A stretch of DNA of 64,000 bases, from positions 7,046,540-7,110,539 of the forward strand of contig NC_135569.1 of the NCBI RefSeq assembly GCF_964340395.1, read 5' to 3'. The position numbers and the translations under genes were made by a program. Below are positions 54,065-64,000 of this stretch, piece by piece. The notes under the pieces are model-generated. The model ran no database searches. It was given only the letters and a program-made list of their open reading frames with translations, and was not told the DNA's origin. Position 1 is the first letter of the stretch. Every line of letters begins with the position of its first letter. This DNA is from Glandiceps talaboti. Its lineage: Eukaryota > Hemichordata > Enteropneusta > Spengelidae.

Positions 54065-57000
54065 AATAAATGTATATGTGTGTATCTGTCAGTATGCACA
54101 CCTAAAAACTTTTGCATGCAGTTTTCTTATCTCTGTAATCATGATACATCACAATTTATCTGAAAACAATACCTATACTTTATCTTCAAGGCCTATCATT
54201 TTCACAGAAAACAAATGATAAAAATGTGTTAGAAATAACATTTGTAGTATACCATACCTCAAGGGCTTTCTCCTCACTACCATAAAAGGTGTCCATGTAA
54301 CTTTTGATAAACGTGTTTTTGGTTACTTTTTCCTTTTTTGATAATAACAATATAGTCAATTCTCTGTGAAAACATACAGACATAATTATTCATTACATGC
54401 ACACATAGTCCATCCTCCTGGTAAAAATTAAGTACACAATTATTACTTTAGTCCAGTGAACACTGCATTGTGTATATTTCACTGGTTTCTGGGTCCCAGT
54501 GAACACTGCATTGTGTATATTTCACTGGTTTCTGGGTCCCAGTGAACACTGAATTGTGCATATTTCACTGGTTTCTGGGTCCCAGTGAACACTGCATTGT
54601 GTATATTTCACTGGTTTCTGGCTCCCAGTGAACACTGACTTGTGTGCATTTCACTATGGTTTCTGGCTCCCAGTGAACACTGACTTGTGTATATTTCACT
54701 ATGGTTTCTGGATCCCAGTGAACACTGAATTGTGCATATTTCACTGGTTTCTGGGTCTCAGTGAACACTGACTTGTGTGCATTTCACTATGGTTTCAGGG
54801 TTCCGGTGAAAATTATATTGTGTACACATTTCACGATGGTTTCTGGCTCCCAGTGAAAATGATATTGTGTACATTTCACGATGGTTTCTGGGTCACAGTG
54901 AAAATTATATTGTGTACATTTCACGATGGTTTCTGGGTCCCAGTGAACATTATATTGTGTACATTTCACTGGATTCTGGGTCCCAGTGAACACTATATTG
55001 TGTACATTTCACAATGGTTTCTGAGTCGCAGTGAATCTTGCATTGTGTAAATTTCATTGTCATTTACTATAGTCCAGTAAACACTGTATTTAGCATATTT
55101 CATCATGAAACATAATTGTACTGTGTATATTTAATTGCAATAACTAGTACTTACTCGATGGCTTCAAGAGGGATGTGGTAGTACTCGAAGTATTCAGTGT
55201 TAGATGGTTCAACATCCTCAATAGTTAAAATAAACTTTCGTAAAGTTTCAACATCAAGCGCCTTTGTATCTTCCTCGGTTAGATAGCCCTTCTTATCTTT
55301 ATCCAATACGGCAAAAGTCTGTAAACAACAGAGACAATTCTGAGAATCTGTATACTTGAGAAGACAAGCGTTTTGTGGTCAATATAGTTATTAATTACCA
55401 TCTTGAATTGAAAACGTTGTCATCTAATAACGCTAGACTCTCTGACAGTCCTCGGAGCTTCGCATCGATAAAATGGTTGTTTTGTATGTAGCGATATGTA
55501 CTGCATAATTGTACTTGAGTATCCTTTTACTGTGCACCCTCATCGACCACATAGGGCTAACCATTTTACGACGAGTTACTGCGATAACACAGAACGTCGC
55601 ATTAAAACGTCAATGAATGGTTAGCCCTATGTGATCGATGAACTGATTGGATGAACAACTTTTTGTGCTGATTGAGGGACTTTGACTAGACATGGTTTAG
55701 TTAGAGACCACGTTGACATCCAGACTAGGCAACATATGATATCTCACCTCTTCTGTTAATTTTCTTATTTTATCGATAGATCCCTCTGGTTCATTTATGA
55801 TAATCTCATCCATGATCTGTTGAGCTGTGACTTTCCCCAAAATTTGAGCCGTCTTCTGCAGATTGTCTCTAAAATTTTGTAAAGAAAGTAAAAAACGTAA
55901 ATTATTTTCTCCAAACTTTTGGCTGTCTTTTGTAGATAATTATCGTGACTGTTTCTAAAGTTTTGTTGAGTACTCTTCTAGAGTTTTGTGCCAAAAACAT
56001 AAATTGGCACCAGTCCCTTGGGAGAAATGTCTTTGAATTAATATCAATTCCTTGGGAGATTTTTTTTAAGTCTCAAATTCTTCATATATTTTGAATTTGT
56101 TATTCACTTTAGTTTTTCAAAAGTAAATGTTTTGTCTTATTTTTCTCAGTTACTAGTAGTCCCCCAGTCATTTTTAGAAGTTCAAGGCTTATGCATTCAC
56201 CTGATTTTTTCAAAATCCCTCACTCAGGTTACCAACAGACCCTATACACAAAAGAATGCAGTTGTGTTTTAAAATAAGCTTAAAATAAAGAATGATGATG
56301 CGATGAGCAAGTCTAACGAAAACACAAAAGTAACATCAACATACACTCAAAACACAAAATATGAAAGTGAGGAAATCATAAAAACTATGAAACAAATATG
56401 GACCAAACCCGATTTTTTCAATTATTAAAATTTTCAGTTAATAATAACAATCTTTATTCATCCAAATAAATTCGGAAATTTGTTGAATGGTCGTCGCAAG
56501 AGCAGCGCCCTAGTGCCCTAGTGTTGAAGAAGCAGGAGGAAACTAGAGTACCCAGGGAAAACCTGTGTTGTTCGGCAGGGTCAAACTGAGCATCACCCTT
56601 CTTACATACAGACCTGGTTAAATTTTAAATCAAACCTAGCCGACACCAGGCGGGTTCGAACCCAGACTGCAGAGGTAAGAGGCGTATGAGCTAACTGCTC
56701 GGCCACCGACAACCCATGTTTGGGTGCAATGTTTGTATGCCTTACCTGACGCCTACATGATCCATATGTCCCATTGTCATGTTGCCATGCCCAGCCCAAT
56801 TCCAAGTCACCAACATTTCACTGAGTGGTGTATACTTCAGATCAGCAGCATCACACCCTGTATCATTAAACTTGGTCATTCGTGAAAACAGCAACGCCAC
56901 GGCGATATTTGGATCACCAAAGGATGTAACTTGATGATAATAACCTGTATGTTGTAACACAATGATAAATTTCAGCATTTCAAATTGGCCACATGGATGA

Positions 57001-59013
57001 GATTTAGGTATTAGTTTCGGCTTTTTAATTCATAAAACAACTTTACTATATGTTTTGCTGCTTGGAAAAACAATGTTAAATAATATATACGACACTGGTA
57101 ATCCAGCCTTCAGTTTACTAAGATAGATGCATACTAAATCTATTGTTCTTCAGTGTGGTAGATTACACAAGTAGGGGACAGCGGTTCCTCTGTTGTGTGA
57201 TTCTAATCACCCTGTGATTAAGATAGTGTAAACATTGGAAGTCCCAAAACAGCACTGTAAGTTCATGTAACTCTAAAAAATCTATTTCAGAGACACCTCT
57301 CTACTGAGTCTATAATTAAACCAACCTCCATTCAATAGCTCATCACTGTTGTATCAACATGTTATGACAATAGTTTTAGTTTATGTCTATCTTAGAAAAC
57401 CGAAGGCTCGATTACCAGGGTAATACCAAATCCTTGTTTGTAACTCAATAATCACATCTCGGCAAGTAGAGATGTTTAAGGTTATTTGGGTACTAATGCA
57501 CAGTATGGCAATTCTGCAAATAGAGACAGTTGTGGTTATTTGGACATGTTTTGGCAAATAGGGACAATTGTGGTTATTCAGGTACTAAAACACATTTAGA
57601 CAGATAAGGACAATTGACTGTTATTTGGGTACATCACATCTGGGGACAATTGTGGTTATCTGGGTACTAACACACATTTGATTTATGCAAATAGGGACAA
57701 TTGACTGTTATTTGGGTACATCACATCTGGGGACAATTGTGGTTATCTGGGTACTAACACACATTTGATTTATGCAAATAGGGACAATTGACTGTTATTT
57801 GGGTACATCACATCTGGGGACAATTGTGGTTATCTGGGTACTAACACATTTGATTTATGCAAATAGGGGCAATTGACTGTTATTTGGGTACATCACATCT
57901 AGGGACAATTGTGGTTATCTGAGTACTAACACACATTTGATTTATGCAAATAGGGACAATTGACTGTTATTTGGGTACATCACATCTGGGGACAATTGTG
58001 GTTATTTGGGTACTAACACACATTTGATTTATGCAAATAGGGACAATTGACTGTTATTTGGGTACATCACATCTACGGACAATTGTGGTTATCTGGGTAC
58101 TAACACATTTGATTTATGCAAATAGGGACAATTTACTGTTATTTGGGTACATCACATCTATGGACAATTGTGGTTATCTGGGTACTAACACATTTGATTT
58201 ATGCAAATAGGGACAATTTACTGTTATTTGGTTATACTCACTTCTTGGCAAATATAGACAATCTCCAGCATTAATTGTCAGATTAGACCATCTAACTTTC
58301 TGCACCATGGGATGTGACAACAGATCCACCTTAGTTGTATTTATTGTTGAGTATCCACCAATAGCCTTTTCAGGTTCCCAAGCTTTGTAGATCAGTCTCT
58401 CATACTTATTATCAACCATCTTCCAAATCTTCGTACCACTAAGGAGACAATTCCAAGTATTAAAAGCATCCTTATGAAGAATACTTTTACTATTCCCAGA
58501 ACTCATCCACAGGTCAATTTCTACAAGACTTTCTTTAAAGCTTCCACACTGCATACTTGGCACCACCATCACATCTTTATACATGGGTTCTGGTAATTGC
58601 GATACAATGTATTTATTTGTTTCTTTGTACGTATCAATGAAGTTACTTATTGTGTCTCTTCCCAGTCCTTTTTCGCCAACTGGAATAGGTGATCCGAACC
58701 CCTTTTCCACTTTTCCCTCAAGTCGAACCTCCAGTTCTCCATAGTTTTCTTTTAAGTATTTTCCATTCCAAAGATGGAATGCAGGACTGTGTTTTAGGGC
58801 ACCCCTAACAATTAATGGTTTGCCCTGACTGACATAGTCTGTCCAGAATGTTTTGGGGTCTGGCGCTAGTTCGGTTTCATCTATTGGTACATCAGGTGGT
58901 CGATGTCCACCTAAGGGTTCGTTATGACCAATAGGTGTGTCTATTTCTGATGTGGTGAGTATGAACATACCACACAGGAACAACCACGTGGCAAGATTAG
59001 CTGTGATCATCAT
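53370..59013 (-). CDS. ER-resident JmjC (cupin_8)/EF-hand oxygenase, copy B, ending in RDEL
   Basis: Exons on the minus strand: 59013-58242, 56944-56746, 55868-55748, 55318-55155, 54363-54258, 53699-53370. All phases agree, giving 563 residues. A signal-peptide-like start (MMITANLATWLFLCGMFILTT) and the C-terminal tetrapeptide RDEL predict an ER-lumen resident. The JmjC core has HKD at 180-182 and the distal His261 (YYHQVTSFG), so the iron triad is complete. A degenerate EF-hand (DKDKKGYL) and a second helical region (FTLADFDERFETA, also EF-hand-like) precede an acidic, glutamine-rich C-terminal coil. Exons 3, 4 and 5 are 121, 164 and 106 bp, exactly as in copy A. It should hydroxylate luminal or secreted proteins; the target is unknown. 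Confidence 0.93.
53700..54065. repeat. (TG)n-rich tract in intron 5 of JmjC copy B
   Basis: Several TG runs (53809-53822, 53901-53928, 54007-54060) and a G run (53823-53836) fill the intron from just after exon 6. His-Thr open frames across it are artefacts. Confidence 0.9.
54446..55075. repeat. 43-bp minisatellite whose unit is self-complementary
   Basis: About 14 units share ttcactggtttctgggtccc and agtgaacactgcattgtgta. Within each unit cactgg and cccagtg pair across about nine bases, so the array could form a row of hairpins. It fills intron 4 of JmjC copy B. Confidence 0.93.
56438..56712 (-). mobile_element. tRNA-derived SINE
   Basis: Reading the minus strand: a box A (tggccgagcagttagc, 56690-56705), a perfect box B (gggttcgaaccc, 56652-56663), then a body with ttttccctgggtactctagt and ttcctcctgc, and an A/T-rich (ttattatt) tail near 56440. 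The head resembles a Ser/Leu-type tRNA. A matching body fragment occurs at 29178-29215. It lies in intron 2 of JmjC copy B, same strand as the gene. Confidence 0.85.
56975..57460. mobile_element. MITE of family 'TTCCTATT' interrupted by a second MITE
   Basis: The left part (ttggccacatggatgag to about 57080) and right part (aaatccttgtttgtaactca from about 57427) are pieces of one 'TTCCTATT' element. Between them sits a near-complete copy of the 350-bp element seen at 13575-13925. This gives a relative age: the 'TTCCTATT' copy was there first. Confidence 0.75.
57476..58235. repeat. 87-bp minisatellite reaching the splice donor of JmjC copy B exon 1
   Basis: About eight units of 87 bases share gggacaattgactgttattt, gggtacatcacatctgggga and tttgatttatgcaaata. 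Some units have lost two bases (cacattt for cacacattt). The array runs to within about 6 bases of the intron 1 donor (58240-58241). Confidence 0.95.
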
Positions 59014-59082
59014 TAATTCAACAAACTGGATTCAATTACTGTAACATGAAAAAAGAGAGTAAAGAACAGGTTAACGTTATTA

Positions 59083-59425
59083 AAGGGGAACACCACTCCA
59101 GAAAATAGAGACATGTTCATAAACTATGGGCTCTGGAGAGTCTTTTCTTGATTTCACATCCCCTACAATTATTTGCGATTTCAGAGAAACATCAAGTTGA
59201 TCGTACATTTACAGGGTTCGCTATGGGCTATTGCATCATGGGAGATAGTAGAAATACAAGATTCATGAGTTCAAATCGCTATACATTTCATTGTGAAACA
59301 GCTGTCATGAATATTCAGTGTTCAACCATTGATTAATTGTAGGTGATGTAAAATAATGAAATGACTCTCCAGAACCCATAGTTTATGAAAATGTCTTTAT
59401 TTTGTGGAGTGGTGTTCCCCTTTGA
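59083..59425. mobile_element. Inverted-repeat MITE with about 90-bp arms
   Basis: aaaggggaacaccactcca at the left and tggagtggtgttcccctttg at the right are near-perfect TIRs. The arms continue through cataaactatgggctctgg and its complement. A solo end (aaaggggaacaacactcca) lies at 59993. It is about 70 bases upstream of the JmjC copy B start codon. Confidence 0.88.
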
Positions 59426-59474
59426 TTATACTGACAAAAGTATAACTAGTACATTGTTCACACAAACCTGGAGT

Positions 59475-59800
59475 GAATAATAATAATACTGTTGTTTTTA
59501 TATAGCACGTTGTGTTCAAAGCGCTTACAATCATTACACCTGGCACGGATCTGAAGCGACATGATTGCCCTTAATACTTCCTCAACTCCCTGGGAGCATT
59601 GTAGCCTCTATAAGCACATATGATTAAAGCATTCATATTGCAACTTCTATCCTACCAGGTCCCCAATTATAGAGCTGGGTTGACAGAGGCACAATCATGG
59701 TTCAAATCTTGTCCAAGGACTTTATACATTCAGAAATGAATTGGCAGCAATGGGGCTTGCAAGCTACAGATGCCAAACCAGACACTCTAACCATTCAAAC
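59475..59800 (-). mobile_element. tRNA-derived SINE flanked by a 45-bp direct repeat
   Basis: On the minus strand a box-A-like tggttagagtgtctgg (59778-59793), a worn B box (gcttgcaagcccc, about 59753-59765), a body shared with 47880-48060 (accaggtccccaatt on plus) and an (AAT)n tail at 59477-59490. The sequences 59432-59479 and 59816-59863 flanking it are direct repeats (gacaaaagta, ttgttcacacaaa, ctgga). Confidence 0.72.
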
Positions 59801-60870
59801 ATTATAACTCCACATGACAAAAGTAAACACTAATACTTTGTTCACACAAAACTGGATGAGGAACAATATATCATATGAAATATCATTACTTAAAGTAAAC
59901 TAATAATACAAGTTTATTGTACCCATTTATAGAAAATATAATATTCTATACATTTATGAAGCAATAACTTGTTTTTTTAACCAAGTCATTAAAGGGGAAC
60001 AACACTCCACCAAATAAAGGCATTTTCATAAACTATGAGTTCTGAATTGTCATTTCACAGACAGTTCGACAGGTGTGTTTGCGGTCGGTCCTACGCTGTT
60101 AGGGCTTACAAACAATACTAACAATCTATGGCAGCGCTTCATCGTTTACAATTTCACTATACTTAGCATGTATACACTTATACAGTATAGTACGAATATA
60201 CACTACACACCCTGTGTGTGACACACTGGTACATGCAGAAGGGCATGGGTATTACTATTATTAGTACGCATATTAGTAGGACAGCAGTAATATCAATGCA
60301 CCAAAACTGCAGTAAGTTCAAGTAAACAAACAAAGTTGGCAGCGGGCAATACGTACCTTAGTCGAGTTTGAACCCGGAACAATGATTGCCGTGTTGTATA
60401 TTTTGGCGTCCCCAAGTTGGTGAATTTGATACTGGGTTCATTGAAAAAAACTTTGACTCCGCACCGCGCCATTCAAGTTCACAAAACGACTACTAGTATT
60501 CTACCCTCCGTTCCTAACAAGTTATGGATTTATGAAGATTGTACGCCTTTATGCTCAATGGACTTGGCAAAAGTTTAACTTGACACCTTTGTTCATATAT
60601 TACCAAAACTGTCAATAGTTTGGAGGTCGATCGTGCAGAAAGTGGTATGACATTCTTACGATAAGATAAGGGGCCTTCCCAGAGTCCACCACTGAAACTT
60701 GAAAGGACAACTTCGGCAACAAACACGGAAGTTATTGATGTGTATCGCAAATCAGCACGTACGTATGTGTGTGTATGTGTCCGGGTTGTTCTGGGGTCAT
60801 CTTTGGCAAACTGTGTTTGCATCATTACCTGTGCAGTGAGTGAACATTTAAAACTTTTCCGTGAATTGAA

Positions 60871-61768
60871 ATGGCCAGGTATGATTTCAGGCAGGGTAGT
60901 TTTTGCGTCAGAACGTTAACTTCATTAGTTACACTGTTCTGTTGTCAATTAGCAGTGTACGGCGATGAAACCCTACAGTTTCCTCGGGGGCATCGAGAAC
61001 CCCTTGGTAATCACCGCGACCCCGACGGACACATTGATATCATAGAAAATATGATCTCCCCACAGGAGTTTTGGGATAAATATGCCAGTCAGCGACGACC
61101 AGCCCTATTTAAGGGGGCAGCTAAAAATTTCCCTGCGTTTAATTTATGGACCGATGACTATTTAATGAAAAATTACGGTAACATGAAAGTTAAACTTGAG
61201 GGGAAAGTGGAAAAAGAAGAAGTTCCGGTCGGAGAGAAGGGCCTCGGTCAGGACACTATTAGCAGTTTCTTAAATACGTATATTGTGAAAGACTCGTATG
61301 TTGTCAGTCAGTTACCAGACCCGATGTCTCACGAAGTTCTAGTCTTGCCGTGTGTGTTATGTGGGACTTTCAAAGACCGCATCCTGGAAGCCAATTTTTG
61401 GCTCAGTTCTGGCGGCACAAAGAGTTTGTTGCACAGGGACGCTGATAATGCTTTCAATTGTCTTCTTAATGGCACCAAAGACTGGATACTCATCGACCCC
61501 AAACATGAAGACAATATTCCTATCGCGATAGAAGCCGCATCAGCCGGTGGAGGGTTTGCATTACTAGATCCAGACAGTGTGAACTTACTGAAATATCCTA
61601 AGTTCATTGATGTACCATGGCAATATGCTAATATCACACCAGGAGATTGTCTGTTTCTTCCATATGGTAAATATGAATTGTAATTGAATCTTGTTTCATA
61701 ACATTTTACTGAACTCAAATTATTTTAAACTCAAAATTCAACTAACATGTACTTGATGATATAATTTA

Positions 61769-61801
<33 letters not shown>

Positions 61802-63837
61802 TGTATGTATGTATGTATGTATGTATGTATGTATGTGTGTATGTATGTATGTATGTATGCCTGCCTGCCTGCGTGCGTGCGTGCGTGCGTGCGTGTGTGT
61901 GTGAATTTCACTTACCTATCAATTGACATCTCCATCATCTCTTTTTTGTAAAATTTATATTTTGTCCTAAACTTTTAACCCAAACTCTTTTTTCCTCCAA
62001 CTTAAAAAAAAAAATATTCTGTGATTTAAAGGATACTGGCACAGAGTATTGTCATATGGATCCAAGAACATGGCTGTATCAGTGTTATTCTCTAGACTGA
62101 AAACCTTTGAACCATACGACTGTAACCAGAAACTAGATTATATGCCACTACGAGATGTCAACATGGTGTGGGGTTATGATGGTTTTGGGGATCAAACCAT
62201 GGGCAACCCAGATCCTTATGATGCAGTGTAAGTCATGGGTAATTAACCAGGGTAACAGTGTGGGTTCCAACTAAGCTAGTTTTCTATTTTAACCAGGGTT
62301 CATGCCATTTACCCAGGGTTCCAATTTTACTGGCGTTCTATTTTAATCAGGTTTCTATTTTAATCATTGTTCTAGTTTAACCAGGATTCCAGTTTAAGCT
62401 GGGTTCCAATTTTACCATGGTTCCTATTTAACCCGAGTTCAATTTTACCAGGCTCAAGCTAAGCTACCTGTTTCTATTTTAACCAGGGGTCTATTTAAAC
62501 CCGGGTTCTGTTTTAAGTAGGGTTCCTGTTCTTGGTAACCAGGGTGCCTGTTTATCCAGGGTTCAATTTTACCAGGTTCAAATTAAGCTTGGCTTCTATT
62601 TTAACCAGGGCTTGAGTTTAATCAGTGTAGTAATTTAGCAAGGGTTCCTGTTTAACCAGGGTTCTATTTTAGTCAGTTTTCCAGTTTATCCAGCATTCCA
62701 GTCTCATCAGGGATCCAATTATGCAAGGATTTGAGTTTAAAGAGGGTTCCATGTTACCATGGTTACAAATTATGCAAGGATTTAAGTTTATCCAACAGTC
62801 CCCAGCGTTCTTCTAGTTTAACTCTCTGTCATTACAATACATTTGATCATTTATCTTTCTTCACAGGGAGGCATTTTCAAATGAGTGTACAATAAACAAA
62901 GACTTCAAACAGGATGCTGAAACAGTGTTCAGAATCATTGGAGAGGTTAGTGGAACTTAAGTTAGCATCAGAATCAGAATTAGTTAAAGATGATGAAAAT
63001 GACCTTAGAGACTGAATTTGATGTTAGCGTTAGATTCCTCATAAGAACCAAAACACTTTGGGTAACCTCTGACGGTAATCAGACAAGAGAGAAAAATAAT
63101 AGTGCCAATTGTTCATCACTCGGGGAACATGCAATCCCTGCTGCCCACGTAAAACTAAAAGCTGTTCTCTGTCCTACCAAGTTGGTCCAGAAAAAGAGAA
63201 AGATCCTATGTAATTATATCTGTATAGTACCACTGATAAAATGATGTTTAGTACCTAGGACTGAATCCTTTGCCATTAAGCCTGTCTGTATAAACCATCA
63301 AATTTCTCCCATTCCTTTTAAAATGTGAATTTTATTTTTTGGTCAGATACAGAGACCAATAGACCAGGATGAGGAGACATTTGACCCGGAAGACTTAGAA
63401 CAAGCAGATCTTTTGCATTTGATTGCAAGAAATGTAAGTACAGGCTATCAATGGAAAAGGAGCGCAACTTCAGGAAATAAAGTAATATCAGCTCTGGTTT
63501 GTGCGAATTCTTTCCTTCATACTGCTATTAATTGTGCTACATACTTAACTATCTAGTGGCAGTTAGTGATCAAACTTGGAGGTTCTAGATAAAATATCTC
63601 AACATTTCAATTCATAATTCACCGAAATTGGTTTAACTTTTTCTCAGTTTATTATTGTATTATTCTTTGTTTTTAGATTGTAAACATATTGGATCGGAAT
63701 AATGATGGCATATTGGTATGCTCTGAACTCGTCAACCGTTCACTTGATGTCTGGAAAGATGTGGGTGATGTAATGGATGCTGATCCAGCTAACACAGAGC
63801 AACTGGAATATGCCTTGTACACTCCAGAAGATATTAG
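60871..63837 (+). CDS. Secreted JmjC (cupin_8) oxygenase with canonical EF-hand, copy C; C-terminus off the right edge
   Basis: Exons: 60871-61666, 62032-62227, 62867-62945, 63347-63433, 63677-63837, with the last ending in a donor, so more exons lie beyond. Phases agree. The start gives an N-terminal hydrophobic stretch (LTSLVTLFCCQLAVYG, residues 16-31) preceded by basic residues, a plausible signal peptide. The iron triad is complete: HRD at 188-190 and His269 (GYWHRVLSYG). The EF-hand DRNNDGILVCSE matches the 12-residue loop consensus at the key positions, unlike copies A and B. In this copy the region of exon 3 of copies A and B is split into two exons (79 and 87 bp). It lies head-to-head with copy B. 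It should be a calcium-sensing luminal hydroxylase; this is inferred. Confidence 0.93.
61773..61903. repeat. (TGTA)n, (TGCC)n, (TGCG)n microsatellite
   Basis: A run of TATG repeats passes into tgcctgcctgcc and then gtgcgtgcgtgc and TG. It lies in intron 1 of JmjC copy C. Confidence 0.95.
62235..62800. repeat. Highly degenerate short tandem repeat
   Basis: Many loose copies of a unit of about 18-22 bases (gggttctattttaaccagg and variants) fill intron 2 of JmjC copy C. It looks like an old array. Confidence 0.8.
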
Positions 63838-63856
63838 GTATAACTAATGACATTAT

Positions 63857-64000
63857 TAGCCCCCCCCCCCCCACCACCACCACCACTGCCACCACCACCA
63901 CCACCACCTTGTATTAGCATCCCCAGTCTTGTATTAACATCCCCAATCTTGTATTAACCCCACAGTATTGTACTATAGCCCCCACTGTCTTGTGTTAGCC
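63857..64000. repeat. (C)n, (CCA)n and short tandem repeat at the right edge
   Basis: A C run at 63860-63873, then CAC/CCA triplets to about 63908, then units sharing cttgtattaacatcccc to the edge. It is intron 5 of JmjC copy C. Confidence 0.9.

Larger units (their letters stand above)
59014..60870. promoter_or_regulatory. Divergent intergenic region between JmjC copies B and C
   Basis: About 1.86 kb between the two start codons, so a head-to-head arrangement. It holds a MITE (59083-59425), a SINE (59475-59800), a partial MITE end (59985-60055) and, nearer copy C, GC-richer unique DNA (60300-60870) that probably contains the copy C promoter. No TATA box was assigned. Confidence 0.5.

Noticed and set aside
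53788-54117. 109-codon His-Thr-rich open frame
   Set aside because: Translation of TG tracts in an intron of JmjC copy B.
56640-56712. A functional tRNA gene (good A and B boxes on the minus strand)
   Set aside because: The sequence runs on without a terminator into a SINE-type body and A/T-rich tail, and the acceptor stem does not pair. It is the head of a SINE.

Overview
This is a stretch of animal nuclear DNA. The genes are built from many short exons with GT-AG introns (plus one GC-AG intron). The intergenic and intronic DNA is AT-rich and crowded with microsatellites, minisatellites, inverted-repeat (MITE-like) elements, tRNA-derived SINEs and decayed LINE ends. The protein set (a Ddi1 homologue that keeps a C-terminal UBA domain, GLYAT-like acyltransferases, secreted JmjC proteins) and the repeat style suggest a marine invertebrate, perhaps a hemichordate, cephalochordate or similar deuterostome. 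That placement is inference. All exon models below were made by hand from open frames, splice sites and phase agreement.

Layout. (1) 348-4608, minus: a secreted JmjC/cupin_8 oxygenase with an EF-hand-like tail, cut by the left edge. (2) 5691-12367, plus: a complete 8-exon DDI1/DDI2-type ubiquitin-shuttle aspartic protease. (3) 12.4-17.4 kb: repeats only. (4) 17407-28794, plus: a 9-exon gene for a basic 332-residue protein that I do not recognise. (5) 29866-49057, minus: an 11-exon gene for a 614-residue secreted protein with two prolyl-4-hydroxylase-like 2-oxoglutarate oxygenase domains. Only the second domain keeps the iron ligands. (6) Nested in its 7.7-kb intron 5, on the opposite strand, are three tandem intronless GLYAT-like N-acyltransferase genes (35739-36671, 39197-40096, 40372-41268). 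A roughly 1.9-kb minisatellite lies after the first copy. (7) 53370-59013, minus: a complete 6-exon JmjC/EF-hand protein ending in RDEL. (8) 60871 to beyond the right edge, plus: a third JmjC/EF-hand paralogue with a canonical EF-hand loop.

How they fit together. Four of the five gene loci other than DDI and the unknown gene encode predicted secretory-pathway Fe(II)/2-oxoglutarate oxygenases: three JmjC paralogues and one unrelated double P4H-like protein. Signal peptides, EF-hand or acidic segments and one ER-retrieval tetrapeptide point to calcium-linked hydroxylation of client proteins in the ER lumen. The JmjC paralogues share exon phases and even exon lengths (164 and 106 bp), so they come from duplication. 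The GLYAT trio is a separate, younger tandem expansion within the same neighbourhood.

The most notable observations are the clustered ER oxygenases, the paired loss of both iron-binding histidines in one half of the double-domain enzyme, the GLYAT nest inside its intron, and a minisatellite that grew from GLYAT 3'-flank sequence still present as a single unit after the other two copies.
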